From: DASUCS01 sp041166745
GTDB taxonomy: Bacteria > Actinomycetota > Acidimicrobiia > Acidimicrobiales > JACDCH01
DNA length: 64,000 nucleotides
Assembly (NCBI GenBank): GCA_041166745.1
Contig: JBEEGH010000003.1
Coordinates: forward strand, 302,749-366,748
Reading direction: 5' to 3'
Shown here: in pieces, positions 33,392-42,451 of the stretch
Layout of the letters: every line of letters starts with the position of its first letter
Numbering within the stretch: position 1 is the stretch's first letter
Made by a program: the position numbers and the translations under genes
Notes under the pieces: generated by a model
What the model was told of the DNA's origin: nothing
What the model saw: the letters and a program-made list of their open reading frames with translations, nothing else
The model's database searches: none

Positions 33392-35184
33392 GGGGTTGCC
33401 CCCGACCACGACTGCCCTGACCACGACACGCCAGACCACGATTGGCCGGACCATGACTGGCCGGACCAGCTCTGCCCGGACCAGGACTGCCCGGACCACG
33501 ATTGGCCGGACCAGCTCTGCCCGGACCAGGACTGACCTGACCACGATTGGCCGGACCAGCTCTGCCCCGACCAGCTCTGCCCCGACCAGCTCTGACCTGA
33601 CCACGATTGGCCGGACCAGCTCTGTCCCAGCCACATCCCTCCGGACCATGACACGCCGGACCATGACTGGCCGGACCACGATTGGCCATCCCAGGCACGG
33701 CCGAAGAGGTCGATCTCGCCTTGCAAGGCGATGCCACCCATGTCGACGTGCAAGGTTCCCCGGGCCGCCTCGAGGCTTCCGGTTCCGGTCGCCGGGGTCC
33801 AGGTCTGCGCGGCGTCCGAGCCCGGACTGCGCTGCTGCGCCCGCTTGACGTCGATCTCACCGGTCCCCTGTGCCGCGCTATCGCTCTGCGGGAGCGACTT
33901 GGCCGTTTTCCGCAGCACCCACTTGACCTGATCCGGGGTGAGGTCCGGCCGGTCCTGCAACAGCAACGCGACTGATCCGGCGACGACCGCGGTTGCTTGC
34001 GAGGTGCCGCTTCCTCGGAACAAGCCGTCGGCTTCGCGACCCTCGGGATGGAGGATGTCGATGTACGAGCCCGGGGTTCGGAGGCTCACCAGCGAACGGC
34101 CGGGAGCGACGAGGTCAACGCGACGTCCGGCGTTTCCCCAGGCAGAGAACGGCGCCACGGTGTCGTCACCCGACGTGTACGTGCCGTTCACGTCGCTGGC
34201 GCCGACGGCGATCACGTACGGATTGGTCGCGGGGTCATTCAGCGATGGCGCCGACTGACCAGTGTTCCCCGCAGCGACGACCACCACGATGCCGTGTCGC
34301 CATGCGACCTCAGCCGCATACGCCAACGGATCAAGTGCAGAAGATTGGGTGCTGTCGGTGCCATAGGCCAGCGCGATCACCCTGATGTTCATCCCGTTGT
34401 CGCGCCTGTGCTGGACGACCCAATCGATCGCCGCGATCACCTGGACGACATCGGTGGCACCGTTGGCCGCACCGACCTTCACGTTCACCACGCGAGCGCC
34501 GGGAGCGATGCCGTTCACGCCGTTGCCGCTGCCGTTGATGATTCCGGCGAGGTGCGTGCCGTGGCCATACCCGTCGAGGTACTGGAAGCCGGGCACCTGC
34601 GAGTCGAACGACAGATCCGGTCCGTTGATCGTCTTGCCGATTCCGGGGACCGGCGCGACACCCGTGTCGATCAGCGCCACGTCGATGCCGGTGCCGTTGG
34701 CGCCGCGAGCGCGCACGTCGTCGGCGTTGATCAGTCGGGACACGGTGTCGATGTCGAGGCGAGCGAACGACGGTCCGCCGCCGGGAGTACCGAAGTCGGA
34801 CTCGACGAAGCCCTCGACCTTCTTGCCCTTCAGGCCGGAAGTGGCGGCCTCCGCGGGTGGCACGTTCAGTGAGGCGTCGACCGTGACTTCGAGCACACCA
34901 GAGTTGATCTCGAGCGCGCTGATCTTCTCGGAGGGGATCCATGCGCTGAAGCCGTTGATGGTCGGCAGGAGTCGGTCGACGCGCCCGCTCACCGGTGCGA
35001 GGAGTTCGTCAGGGTTGGCGGTGACGCCGGGCAGCATTCGGACGATCACCTTGGTCGTCGCACTCGTGTCGCCGCGGGCGACATCCGGACCGGTGGCCAG
35101 CAGGACAGCAACGAGAAGCCCGACGGCGACGACGGATATCCGACGCCCGCGTCGCGCGCTGCTCGCTACTTTCGCTTGCCCCAT
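33388..35184 (-). CDS. secreted S8-family serine peptidase with WSGQS repeat tail
   Basis: 598 residues from the ATG at 35184, preceded by GGGGAGAG. Signal peptide about 1-45 (basic RRGRR then hydrophobic VVAVGLLVAVLLA). An I9-like propeptide region is followed by the subtilisin domain with the triad Asp in ALIDTGV (about 174), His in GHGTHLAG (about 211), Ser in GSGTSQATA (about 393). After residue 500 the tail consists of about 19 pentads of WSGQS or variants, ending shortly before the stop. The tail probably anchors or clusters the enzyme at the surface; this is inference. Confidence 0.9.
   Translation of the reverse strand: MGQAKVASSARRGRRISVVAVGLLVAVLLATGPDVARGDTSATTKVIVRMLPGVTANPDELLAPVSGRVDRLLPTINGFSAWIPSEKISALEINSGVLEVTVDASLNVPPAEAATSGLKGKKVEGFVESDFGTPGGGPSFARLDIDTVSRLINADDVRARGANGTGIDVALIDTGVAPVPGIGKTINGPDLSFDSQVPGFQYLDGYGHGTHLAGIINGSGNGVNGIAPGARVVNVKVGAANGATDVVQVIAAIDWVVQHRRDNGMNIRVIALAYGTDSTQSSALDPLAYAAEVAWRHGIVVVVAAGNTGQSAPSLNDPATNPYVIAVGASDVNGTYTSGDDTVAPFSAWGNAGRRVDLVAPGRSLVSLRTPGSYIDILHPEGREADGLFRGSGTSQATAVVAGSVALLLQDRPDLTPDQVKWVLRKTAKSLPQSDSAAQGTGEIDVKRAQQRSPGSDAAQTWTPATGTGSLEAARGTLHVDMGGIALQGEIDLFGRAWDGQSWSGQSWSGVSWSGGMWLGQSWSGQSWSGQSWSGQSWSGQSWSGQSWSGQSWSGQSWSGQSWSGQSWSGQSWSGQSWSGQSWSGVSWSGQSWSGATP
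33405..33700. repeat. 15 bp tandem repeat encoding the WSGQS pentads
   Basis: Units of 15 bases such as GACCAGCTCTGCCCG and GACCACGATTGGCCG (plus strand) repeat about 19 times without interruption, each encoding one pentad. Synonymous variation between units, with conserved Trp-Ser-Gly, indicates selection on the peptide rather than very recent amplification. Copy number is likely to vary between strains. Confidence 0.85.
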
Positions 35185-35351
35185 GTAGCGCTCTCCCCTG
35201 CCCGGTCGAAGCCTGGCCAGAGTGTGACGACAGGGGCCTTTGCCCACAATGGCCGTCGGGTGTCATTTCAAATCACCCGAACGGGCCAGTCGGGTCCGTA
35301 GTCCCGACGCCGAATCCGGTGATGGTGTCACCAACTCAGAATCCGGGAACA

Positions 35352-35645
35352 ATGGCCACCGTGCCCACCGAGGTCCGCGACAACCCCGATCGGTCCCGCT
35401 ACGAGCTCCTCGTCGATGGCGAACTCGTCGGCATCGCCGACTATCGGATCCGGGGCGACGTGATCGTGATCCCGCACACCGAGATCGATCACACCAAGCG
35501 TGGAAATGGACTAGGTGCCATCCTCGTGAAGGGCGCGCTCGACGATGTGCGAACGACAGGCCGCACGGTCGTACCTCAGTGCTGGTACGTCGCCGAGTTC
35601 ATCGACGAACACGCCGACTATCAGGACCTGCTCAAAACGGCGTGA
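35352..35645 (+). CDS. small GNAT-fold N-acetyltransferase (COG2388/YidJ type)
   Basis: 97 residues from the ATG at 35352. SRYELLVDGELVGIADYRI, VIPHTEIDHTKRGNGLGAILVKGALDDVR and the final VPQCWYVAEFIDEH are the pattern of the minimal one-domain acetyltransferases, with the acetyl-CoA loop KRGNGLG. Substrate unknown. Its end overlaps the convergent prenyltransferase gene by 14 bp. Confidence 0.85.
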   Translation: MATVPTEVRDNPDRSRYELLVDGELVGIADYRIRGDVIVIPHTEIDHTKRGNGLGAILVKGALDDVRTTGRTVVPQCWYVAEFIDEHADYQDLLKTA

Positions 35646-36660
35646 TGTCCACGACGGCGGCTACGACCAGGCCGAGCACCAGAAGGGCGCCGGCCCTTCG
35701 GGTGTGAAGGAAAGCGAAGGCCGCAAACCAGAGTGGCCAGATCGGAAAGTCGGCCGGCGGCTTCTCGGGCTTCGGCTGACCCAGCGCTCGCCACGCCTGC
35801 ACGGCCGCCGGCAACGCGGCGATCGCGAGGAGCGACGGCCAGGGCAGTGCGCCGACGGCAACATCGACCACGACCGCCACGTAGAACGCCGCCATGAGCA
35901 ACCGCGTGGCTCGGCGGGCGCGGACCTCCCCGAGGATGACGGGCAGCGTGTGGATGCCCTCGGCGTCATCCCATGGGAGCTTGTCGACATGCTTGCCCAT
36001 CAGGACTGCGGTACACAGCAAGCCATAGGGGAGCGACGCCGCGATCACCTGCCAAGGCAGGTGCCCAACCGCGGAGTAGTAGGTGCCACCGACCATCAAC
36101 GGTCCCCACACCACGAGCACGTCAGGTTCGCCGAGACCGCGCTTCTTCAATCGCAACGGCGGGGCGGTGTAGGCCGCGGAGAGCAGGAACCCGGATACCG
36201 CGAACGCGATGACCGGCCAGCCGCGCGCGGCCGTCAGCACGACGAGAATCCCGAGGTCGAACACATTGACCACGAGCGACGCGATGGCCAAACCCTTGCG
36301 AGAGATCATCCCCGACAACACGGGGTGCGGCGCATAGAGACCGCGCGGATACTCCTCGGTGTCGAGCCCGACCTCGAGATCGAACAGGTCGTTCATGAGG
36401 TTGTTGGCCGCGTGAGCGAGCACGATGCCGAGCAGCGCGAGCAGGTACCAGCCCCAATCGAACCCCGGCTGGTGTACGGCGAGCAGTCCGGCGATCGCGC
36501 CCGCCGTGATCGTCATCGGGAGCACCGCAGCCCGCGTCAGCACGAGCCACTTCGAGACCAAGTCGACCTTGCCGTCGGGCGGGTTGGTGGTGCGCAACAC
36601 GTAGCGCCACCGCGCCAACAGCCCGAGTTCGTTCGTCGAGCGGTTCGTGACGTCGACCAT
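35632..36660 (-). CDS. UbiA-family prenyltransferase, MenA-like
   Basis: 342 residues from the ATG at 36660, with about nine hydrophobic helices. The prenyl-diphosphate motif NNLMNDLFDLEVGLD (NDxxD, residue about 83) and a second acidic site KHVDKLPWDDAEGIHTLPV are both present. MenA attaches the isoprenoid tail in menaquinone synthesis. Homologues that act on other aromatics exist, and no men genes are adjacent, so the exact acceptor is uncertain. Confidence 0.8.
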   Translation of the reverse strand: MVDVTNRSTNELGLLARWRYVLRTTNPPDGKVDLVSKWLVLTRAAVLPMTITAGAIAGLLAVHQPGFDWGWYLLALLGIVLAHAANNLMNDLFDLEVGLDTEEYPRGLYAPHPVLSGMISRKGLAIASLVVNVFDLGILVVLTAARGWPVIAFAVSGFLLSAAYTAPPLRLKKRGLGEPDVLVVWGPLMVGGTYYSAVGHLPWQVIAASLPYGLLCTAVLMGKHVDKLPWDDAEGIHTLPVILGEVRARRATRLLMAAFYVAVVVDVAVGALPWPSLLAIAALPAAVQAWRALGQPKPEKPPADFPIWPLWFAAFAFLHTRRAGALLVLGLVVAAVVDITPF

Positions 36661-36753
36661 GGCGGCCGATCCTAGGAAACCCGCTCCATTTCGACACCAA
36701 TTCGTCACCCCGTTGAGGCGTGGTCTTCACATCAAAAAGGGAGAGTCACGGCC

Positions 36754-36921
36754 ATGTGGCATCGGAAGCAGCGGGAGAAGCCGACCAGCGAGCGTGCGGG
36801 CTCGAAAGATCCGATGGCCTCGGTGATCTGGGCAGCCGGTCACCTCACCGGCAGTAGTGCGGAGGCCCCGGTCATCAAGGCACCTCGGGCCGCCGAGCTC
36901 GCCGCCGGCGACGCCGCGTAA
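36754..36921 (+). CDS. hypothetical 55-residue protein
   Basis: ATG preceded by AAAAAGGGAGAG, a good ribosome site. The peptide starts MWHRKQREKPTSERAGSKD, with a charged first third and an Ala-rich remainder. Codons follow the local GC-rich third-position bias. No family recognised; it sits between the divergent prenyltransferase and the LLM oxidoreductase. Confidence 0.5.
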   Translation: MWHRKQREKPTSERAGSKDPMASVIWAAGHLTGSSAEAPVIKAPRAAELAAGDAA

Positions 36922-36995
36922 CGCGACTCACTCCTCACAGAGGACGCGATAGCGGGGGCATCTCAGCGAGACCTTCGCGCCGATAGAAAGGCCCT

Positions 36996-37856
36996 ATGCA
37001 GATCGGGGTCGTGTTTCCTCAGACGGAAATCGGTGGTGCGGTCGATGCGGTGCGCGCCTACGGGATGCGGGTCGAGGAGCTCGGCTATGCGCACCTGCTC
37101 GCCTACGACCACGTGCTCGGCGCCGACCCTGAAGTGCACAAGCCCTGGAATGGTCCGTACAACGTGCACACGACGTTCCATGAGCCGTTCGTGTTGTTCG
37201 GGTACTACGCCGCAACCACTTCGCTCGAACTGGTGACCGGCATCATCATCCTGCCGCAACGTCAAACGGCGCTCGTGGCAAAGCAGGCCGCAGAAGTGGA
37301 CCTGCTGACCAATGGCAAGTTCAGACTGGGCGTCGGCCTCGGCTGGAATGCGGTCGAGTACGAGGCGCTCGGCAAGGAGTTCACGAACCGTGGCGTGCGC
37401 ATGGACGAGCAGATCGAACTGCTGCGCCGCTTGTGGACAGAACAGACGGTGACGCACGACGGTGATTTCGAGCACGTGACCGGCGCGGGAATCGCTCCCT
37501 TGCCGGTCCAGCGGCCGATCCCGATCTGGGCGGGTGCGAACTCGAAGCGAGCGTACGAGCGCGTGGGGCGACTCGCCGACGGCTGGTTCCCGATGATGCC
37601 GCCCGGTGCCAAGCTGGACGAGGCGCGAGCCATCGTCGAGCAGGCTGCCGTCGACGCCGGCCGCGATCCATCCACGCTCGGGATGGAAGGACGCGTCAGC
37701 TGGACCGACGATGGCGTCCAGAAGCTCGTCGACCACGTCGGCCGGTGGCGCGACGCGGGCGCCACTCACGTGGCCATCAACACGATGAACGCCGGTCTCG
37801 GCTCGCTCGACGATCACCTCGAGGCGCTGGCGACAGCCGCCGACGCGATGGACTGA
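36996..37856 (+). CDS. LLM-class oxidoreductase, probably F420-dependent
   Basis: 286 residues, luciferase-like TIM barrel. Markers are IGVVFPQTEIGG, GYAHLLAYDHVLG, TGIIILPQRQTALVAKQAAEVD, GRFRLGVGLGWN-like KFRLGVGLGWNAVEYEALG and PIPIWAGANSKRAYERVGRLADGW. This is the subgroup annotated in actinobacteria as TIGR03619-type F420-dependent enzymes. Substrate unknown. Confidence 0.85.
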   Translation: MQIGVVFPQTEIGGAVDAVRAYGMRVEELGYAHLLAYDHVLGADPEVHKPWNGPYNVHTTFHEPFVLFGYYAATTSLELVTGIIILPQRQTALVAKQAAEVDLLTNGKFRLGVGLGWNAVEYEALGKEFTNRGVRMDEQIELLRRLWTEQTVTHDGDFEHVTGAGIAPLPVQRPIPIWAGANSKRAYERVGRLADGWFPMMPPGAKLDEARAIVEQAAVDAGRDPSTLGMEGRVSWTDDGVQKLVDHVGRWRDAGATHVAINTMNAGLGSLDDHLEALATAADAMD

Positions 37857-37883
37857 TCGCTCAGCGTCCGCGAGGCTGCACGG

Positions 37884-38786
37884 GTGCCGGCGGCAGGTGT
37901 ACTCGCGATCATCGGAGGTGTCGGCACCGGTCTCGTTGGCACCGCGTTCGGCTTCGGCTTCCGCCACGGAATCGACTGGGATCACATCGCCGCGCTCACG
38001 GACCTCGCTGGGTCTGTTCCGTCGCAACGCCGGGCGCTCCGGCTCGCGAGTCTGTACGCGCTCGGTCATGCCCTCGTCGTGCTCGTCCTCGGATGCGCGG
38101 CCATTCTCGGCGCTGAGCAACTCCCGCCTGGAGTCGACGGGATCATGGAGCGCTTCGTGGGCCTCACGCTCGTACTGCTCGCGATCTACGTCGGTTGGTC
38201 TCTGTTACGCAAGGGTCGCGGCTTTCGAATGCGGAGCCGATGGACGCTCCTACTGGCTGGAGTTCGCCATCTCCGTCGCCGGGCGACGCAGCCCGACGCC
38301 GTGATCATCGAGCACAGCCATCCGCACGATCACGCGCGCCACGAGCACGTGCACATCGGATCTCCCGTCGGTAGCCCGACATCGGATCTGGCGCGAGGCC
38401 CTGACGCGACGCACAGTCATCCACACGTTCACGTAGGGCACCTCCCCGAAGATCCTTCGGCTTCGTATTCGGCTCTCGCTGCGTTCGGAATCGGCATGCT
38501 GCACGGTGTCGGCGCGGAAACGCCGACGCAGGTGTTGCTCTTCGTGGCGGCTGCAGGTGCAGGCGGACGGGGCGCCGGCGTCGTCTTGCTGCTGGCGTTC
38601 GTTGTCGGGCTGCTGTGTTCCAACACGGTCGTCGCCGTTGTTGCGACGTTCGGTGCGTTGGGGGCGGCGAAGCGGTGGTGGCTCACGGTCACCGTGTCCT
38701 CGTTGACTGCGGTCGCCAGTCTCGTCATCGGAGTGCTGTTGCTCACCGGCAACTCGACGGTGTTGCCGACGCTCTTCACCGGCTGA
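37884..38786 (+). CDS. nickel/cobalt transporter-like permease (NiCoT/HupE type)
   Basis: 300 residues, GTG start, about seven transmembrane helices. FRHGIDWDHIAALTD near residue 28 matches the HX4DH signature of the second helix of NiCoT transporters. A His-rich loop (about residues 140-190, with EHSHPHDHARHEHVH and THSHPHVHVG) probably gathers metal ions. A later helix has HGVGAETPTQVLLF. Metal specificity is not certain. No nickel enzyme gene lies in the window. Confidence 0.82.
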   Translation: MPAAGVLAIIGGVGTGLVGTAFGFGFRHGIDWDHIAALTDLAGSVPSQRRALRLASLYALGHALVVLVLGCAAILGAEQLPPGVDGIMERFVGLTLVLLAIYVGWSLLRKGRGFRMRSRWTLLLAGVRHLRRRATQPDAVIIEHSHPHDHARHEHVHIGSPVGSPTSDLARGPDATHSHPHVHVGHLPEDPSASYSALAAFGIGMLHGVGAETPTQVLLFVAAAGAGGRGAGVVLLLAFVVGLLCSNTVVAVVATFGALGAAKRWWLTVTVSSLTAVASLVIGVLLLTGNSTVLPTLFTG

Positions 38787-38856
38787 CTCAGGGCCGCAGC
38801 CCACACGGCCCGGCTCGCGCATCATTTGCATCAGAACCGGCACCGGGCTCTGTCGC

Positions 38857-40146
38857 TCAGAGGTAGTCGAACTCGCGGGCCTGTGCGCGCAGCTGGTCCC
38901 GGAACGTCGGATGGGCGATGGCAATCAGTGACTCGGCCCGCTGCGAGATCGACCGGCCCCGCAGCGACGCGATGCCGAACTCGGTCACGACATGGTCAAC
39001 CGTGTTCTTCAGCGTCGTCACCATCGACCCGGGTGTCAGCGAGGCCCGGATGCGTGAGGCCGTTCCGCCCAGCGCCGTGGATGGCAGCACGACGAAGGCC
39101 ATGCCGTGCGGTGAATACATCGCGCCGCGCGCGAAGTCCGCCTGTCCTCCGCTGGAAGACCAGTAATGGCCTCGCACTGTTTCTGACGCGCATTGTCCTA
39201 CAAGGTCGACCTCGGTCGTCGCATTGATCGAGACGAAGCAGTCTTCCTCACCGATGACCCGTGGATCATTGACGTAGTCGACCGGCAGCAATTCGACAGC
39301 GTCGTTCTCGTGGAGGAAGTCATAGAGCGCCTTCGTGCCCAACGCGAACGTAGCGACGACCTTGCCGGGATCGAGCCGCTTGCGAGTGCCCGTGACGACG
39401 CCGTGTTCAACGAGGTGCATCATCGCGTCCGACAGGAGCTCGGTGTGCACTCCAAGATCTCGGTGATCGACCAATGCCGCGACCAGTGCATTGGGAATCG
39501 AGCCGATCCCGGCCTGGATGGTTGCGCCATCAGGTATGCGTTCGACAACAAAGGCGGCGATGCGACGGTCGACGTCGGAGGGCTCCGTCACCGCCACCTC
39601 GAGGAGTGGCCGGTCAACCTCGGTCCAACCGACGACCTCACTCACGTGGATCTTGTTCCAACCGAACGTGCGGGGCATCTGCGCATTGACTTCGAGGAAG
39701 AACGGCACCTCGCCGATGAACGGGGCGGCGTAGTCGCAGTTCGTGCCCATCGAGAAGAACCCCCGCGCATCCATCGGCGACGCGGCGGCAAGGACCATCG
39801 AGCATTTCGTGGTCTTCCTCAACAACCGCGGCACCTCGCTGAAGTTGTTTGGCACCAGCTCGCAACCGCGGGCGTAGTACGCGGGTCGCGTCACGGGCGA
39901 CAGGAAATACGACATGTGGAGCAGGTGCTCTCGCATCGATCCATAGAGGTAGGGCCGATCGTGCAGCGCATGCATCTGGTGGATCCGCACCCCGTAAAGG
40001 TCCTCGGCGTGCGCCTCGATTGCATCGAGAACTGCCACCGGTTCACCGTTGGCCAAGGGCACGATCAGGTCCGCGCCGTCCTCGACGAATGCGAGCACCG
40101 TCTCCGCTGGCACTGCCGATGGCGTGGTTGTCAACCGATCAGTCAA
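38857..40146 (-). CDS. acetyl-CoA hydrolase/CoA-transferase family protein (4-hydroxybutyrate CoA-transferase-like)
   Basis: About 429 residues; start uncertain, with TTG at 40146 or 40134 the best choices. Family blocks are FVEDGADLIVPLANGEP, IQAGIGSIPNALVAAL, LSDAMMHLVEHGVVTG, SINATTEVDLVGQCASE and RGAMYSPHGMAFVVLPSTA. The active-site Glu region corresponds to INATTEVDL. Such enzymes move CoA between acetyl-CoA and 4-hydroxybutyrate or similar acids. It is divergent from the phosphatase gene across about 90 bp. Confidence 0.8.
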   Translation of the reverse strand: MTDRLTTTPSAVPAETVLAFVEDGADLIVPLANGEPVAVLDAIEAHAEDLYGVRIHQMHALHDRPYLYGSMREHLLHMSYFLSPVTRPAYYARGCELVPNNFSEVPRLLRKTTKCSMVLAAASPMDARGFFSMGTNCDYAAPFIGEVPFFLEVNAQMPRTFGWNKIHVSEVVGWTEVDRPLLEVAVTEPSDVDRRIAAFVVERIPDGATIQAGIGSIPNALVAALVDHRDLGVHTELLSDAMMHLVEHGVVTGTRKRLDPGKVVATFALGTKALYDFLHENDAVELLPVDYVNDPRVIGEEDCFVSINATTEVDLVGQCASETVRGHYWSSSGGQADFARGAMYSPHGMAFVVLPSTALGGTASRIRASLTPGSMVTTLKNTVDHVVTEFGIASLRGRSISQRAESLIAIAHPTFRDQLRAQAREFDYL

Positions 40147-40237
40147 TCCTGCCGACCAAGTGAGTCGTGCGTTGAGGCGTACGCATACTGTTTGGCGTCG
40201 CCTGGCGTAGGCCAACGCCGGCAAGGAGCGTAAGCGG

Positions 40238-41791
40238 TTGGGGTCAGTTGGAGCCGGAGCGGAATCGTGGCCGTCGGGGTTCTTCGAATCACTTGTCGCG
40301 CACGTCGACGCCGCGGTGATCTGTACTGATCTCGCGGGCGCGTTGCTGTACTGCAATCCGACCGCCGAGCGGCTCTACGGCATTCCTGCATTCGAGGCGA
40401 TAGGGCGACAATCCGCCGATCTGTTGGGTGTCGAGGTGTCGCAAAAGACTCGCGCCGAGATCGGAGCTGCGCTCGCCCGTGGTGAGGTGTGGGACGGCGA
40501 TGTTTCCGTGACTCGTCCAGACGGGACAACACTGATCTTGCGCACGAAGGACGCCGGCTTGTACGACACCTCGGGTGTGTTGACCGGCGTCGTCAGCATC
40601 GCCATCGACGTCACGGAACGTCGCCGGACGGAAGATGAGTTGCGTGCCAGCGACGCTCGCCGCAACGCAATGCTGGAGGCGGGGCTCGATGGCATCGTGT
40701 CCATCGATCACCAGGGGCTGATCACCGAGTTCAATCCGGCCGCCGAGGCGATGTTCGGTTACACCCGCTCGGACGTCTTGGGCAGGGAGATGGCCGAGAT
40801 CATCGTCCCGCCCGCGCTGCAGTCCGCACACCGGGCGGGGCTTCGCCGCTACCTGGAGACGGGGCGGGGAGAGTTGCTCGGCCAGCGCATAGAGATCTCC
40901 GCAGTTGATCGCGCCGGGCGCGAGTTTCCGGTCGAACTGGCGATCACCCGGATCGATCTGCCAGGCCCACCGTCGTTCATGGGCTCCCTTCGCGACATTT
41001 CGGCGAGGCGCGCCACCGAGCAGGCGCTTCTCGACAGCCGAGAGCACTTCGTCCACTTGGCGCGCACGTTGCAATCGAGTCTGTTGCCGCCCGTCCTGCC
41101 CGAGGTTCCCGGGTTCGATGTAGCGGTCGGTTATCGCCCCGCGGGGGAGGGCGACGAGGTGGGCGGCGACTTCTACGATTTGTTCGAGACGGCACAGGGA
41201 GACTGGGCCGTCGTCATCGGTGACGTACAAGGAAAGGGCGCGGAGGCCGCGGCACTGACCGCGCTCGTGCGCTACACGGTGCGCGCCGCCGCCATGCGGG
41301 CTGACCGGCCGAGCACGATCCTGCGCATCGTCAACGACGCGATCTTGCATCAACGCGTCGATCGGCTGTGCACGGTCGCGTACGCCCGCCTTCGTTCGTC
41401 GAGCGACGACCGCGTCACGGCAACGCTGAGCGTCGGCGGACACCCGTTGCCGCTGCACGCCCGGCGGGACGGCGATGTGAGGCCTGCGGGCCGCCTGGGC
41501 ACACTGCTGGGCGCTCTGGCAGACATCGCGCTCGATGATTGCGATGTCGAGTTGGAACCGGGCGATTCCTTGGTTCTGTACACCGACGGAGTGACCGACG
41601 CCCGCGCCGCAGCCGATCAGTTCGGCGAAGACAGGCTCGTCGCCCTCATTTCCCGGATGGCTTCGCAGTCTGTGACGGCATCCGAACTGGCGACAGGGAT
41701 CGAGGCTGCAGTGGCCGAGTTCGACGACGGCCGCCATCGCGACGACATGGCTGTGGTCGTATTGCAACGGTCCAATCACCCGTTCGGGTGA
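40238..41791 (+). CDS. PAS-PAS-SpoIIE/PP2C serine phosphatase (RsbU-like)
   Basis: 517 residues from a TTG at 40238 with GGAG ten bases upstream. Two PAS domains (about 15-125 with NPTAERLYGIPAFE; about 140-265 with NPAAEAMFGYTRSDVLG) precede a SpoIIE phosphatase (about 275-510): LQSSLLPPVLPEVPG, GDEVGGDFYDLFE, VIGDVQGKGAEAA, LVLYTDGVTDAR and RHRDDMAVVV carry the acidic metal ligands. It should dephosphorylate a STAS anti-sigma antagonist in response to a PAS-sensed signal. First gene of a partner-switching cluster. Confidence 0.9.
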   Translation: MGSVGAGAESWPSGFFESLVAHVDAAVICTDLAGALLYCNPTAERLYGIPAFEAIGRQSADLLGVEVSQKTRAEIGAALARGEVWDGDVSVTRPDGTTLILRTKDAGLYDTSGVLTGVVSIAIDVTERRRTEDELRASDARRNAMLEAGLDGIVSIDHQGLITEFNPAAEAMFGYTRSDVLGREMAEIIVPPALQSAHRAGLRRYLETGRGELLGQRIEISAVDRAGREFPVELAITRIDLPGPPSFMGSLRDISARRATEQALLDSREHFVHLARTLQSSLLPPVLPEVPGFDVAVGYRPAGEGDEVGGDFYDLFETAQGDWAVVIGDVQGKGAEAAALTALVRYTVRAAAMRADRPSTILRIVNDAILHQRVDRLCTVAYARLRSSSDDRVTATLSVGGHPLPLHARRDGDVRPAGRLGTLLGALADIALDDCDVELEPGDSLVLYTDGVTDARAAADQFGEDRLVALISRMASQSVTASELATGIEAAVAEFDDGRHRDDMAVVVLQRSNHPFG

Positions 41792-41847
41792 TGTGCCTGG
41801 AGCGGCGCACCGCTACCGTCCAGCGAGGTGATCGGACGGGCGGGTAG

Positions 41848-42174
41848 ATGACCGAATCCTTTTCGGTGCGAGTGGATCGTGGCGACGCTGTCACCACGGT
41901 CACCTTGACGGGCGAGATCGATCTGACGACCCGAGCCGCGATCGATGAAGCCGTAGCCGAGGCGCTCGCGGAGCCTCGTGCCCCTCGCCTGGTCGTCGAT
42001 CTTCGGGCCGTGACCTTCATCGACAGCAGCGGACTCAGCGCCGCCATTGTGGTACCGGCCCGCGCCGCAGAGGATGCTGGCCTCGACTTCAAGGTCATGT
42101 CCGGGCCCGGCGCGACGCGCGCGCTCGAGGTGAGTGGGCTCGACCGATTCGTCCAGCACGACGAGATCGACTGA
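41848..42174 (+). CDS. STAS-domain anti-sigma factor antagonist (SpoIIAA/RsbV-like)
   Basis: 108 residues. TVTLTGEIDLTTRAAID and LRAVTFIDSSGLSA are the STAS hallmarks; S60 in DSSG is the expected phosphorylation site. When dephosphorylated by a SpoIIE phosphatase it would bind the HATPase anti-sigma kinase and free a sigma factor. It lies 56 bp downstream of the PAS phosphatase, its likely partner. Confidence 0.9.
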   Translation: MTESFSVRVDRGDAVTTVTLTGEIDLTTRAAIDEAVAEALAEPRAPRLVVDLRAVTFIDSSGLSAAIVVPARAAEDAGLDFKVMSGPGATRALEVSGLDRFVQHDEID

Positions 42175-42451
42175 CAGGGAAATTGGTGCTCGCGGTTCTG
42201 CATCGGCTGTCGCGGCCGCGGGTAAACGCGCTCGTGTGCAGCCACGCTCCCCGCGCCGTCCACGGCCTGTGCGGTATCCGGCGTGGATAGTACGACTGGC
42301 GAGACGATCAGCGGCTGCCGGCCGTCGTTCCACGATGCTGTTTCGCCGGCGGCGTCAGCAGTAGGGCGCGACGAACCTCGAGCGACACACAGCATCAAGC
42401 GTTGACGTCACTCAAATGGGTGATACGCGTCTGCAGCGGGAAGGGACAGCC

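Noticed and set aside
33392..33679. N-terminal extension of the GGDEF-EAL protein into repeats of VRPIVVRAELVRA type
   Set aside because: This is the +1 reading of the WSGQS repeat of the subtilase on the same strand. The GTG at 33391 overlapping the subtilase stop is the sensible start.
33405..33700. CRISPR-like array
   Set aside because: Units are 15 bp, contiguous, without spacers, and encode a peptide repeat in frame.
38791..38811. GGGCCG/CGGCCC inverted repeat between the nickel transporter and CoA-transferase genes
   Set aside because: Six-base arms of pure G/C in a GC-rich genome are too weak to call a terminator.
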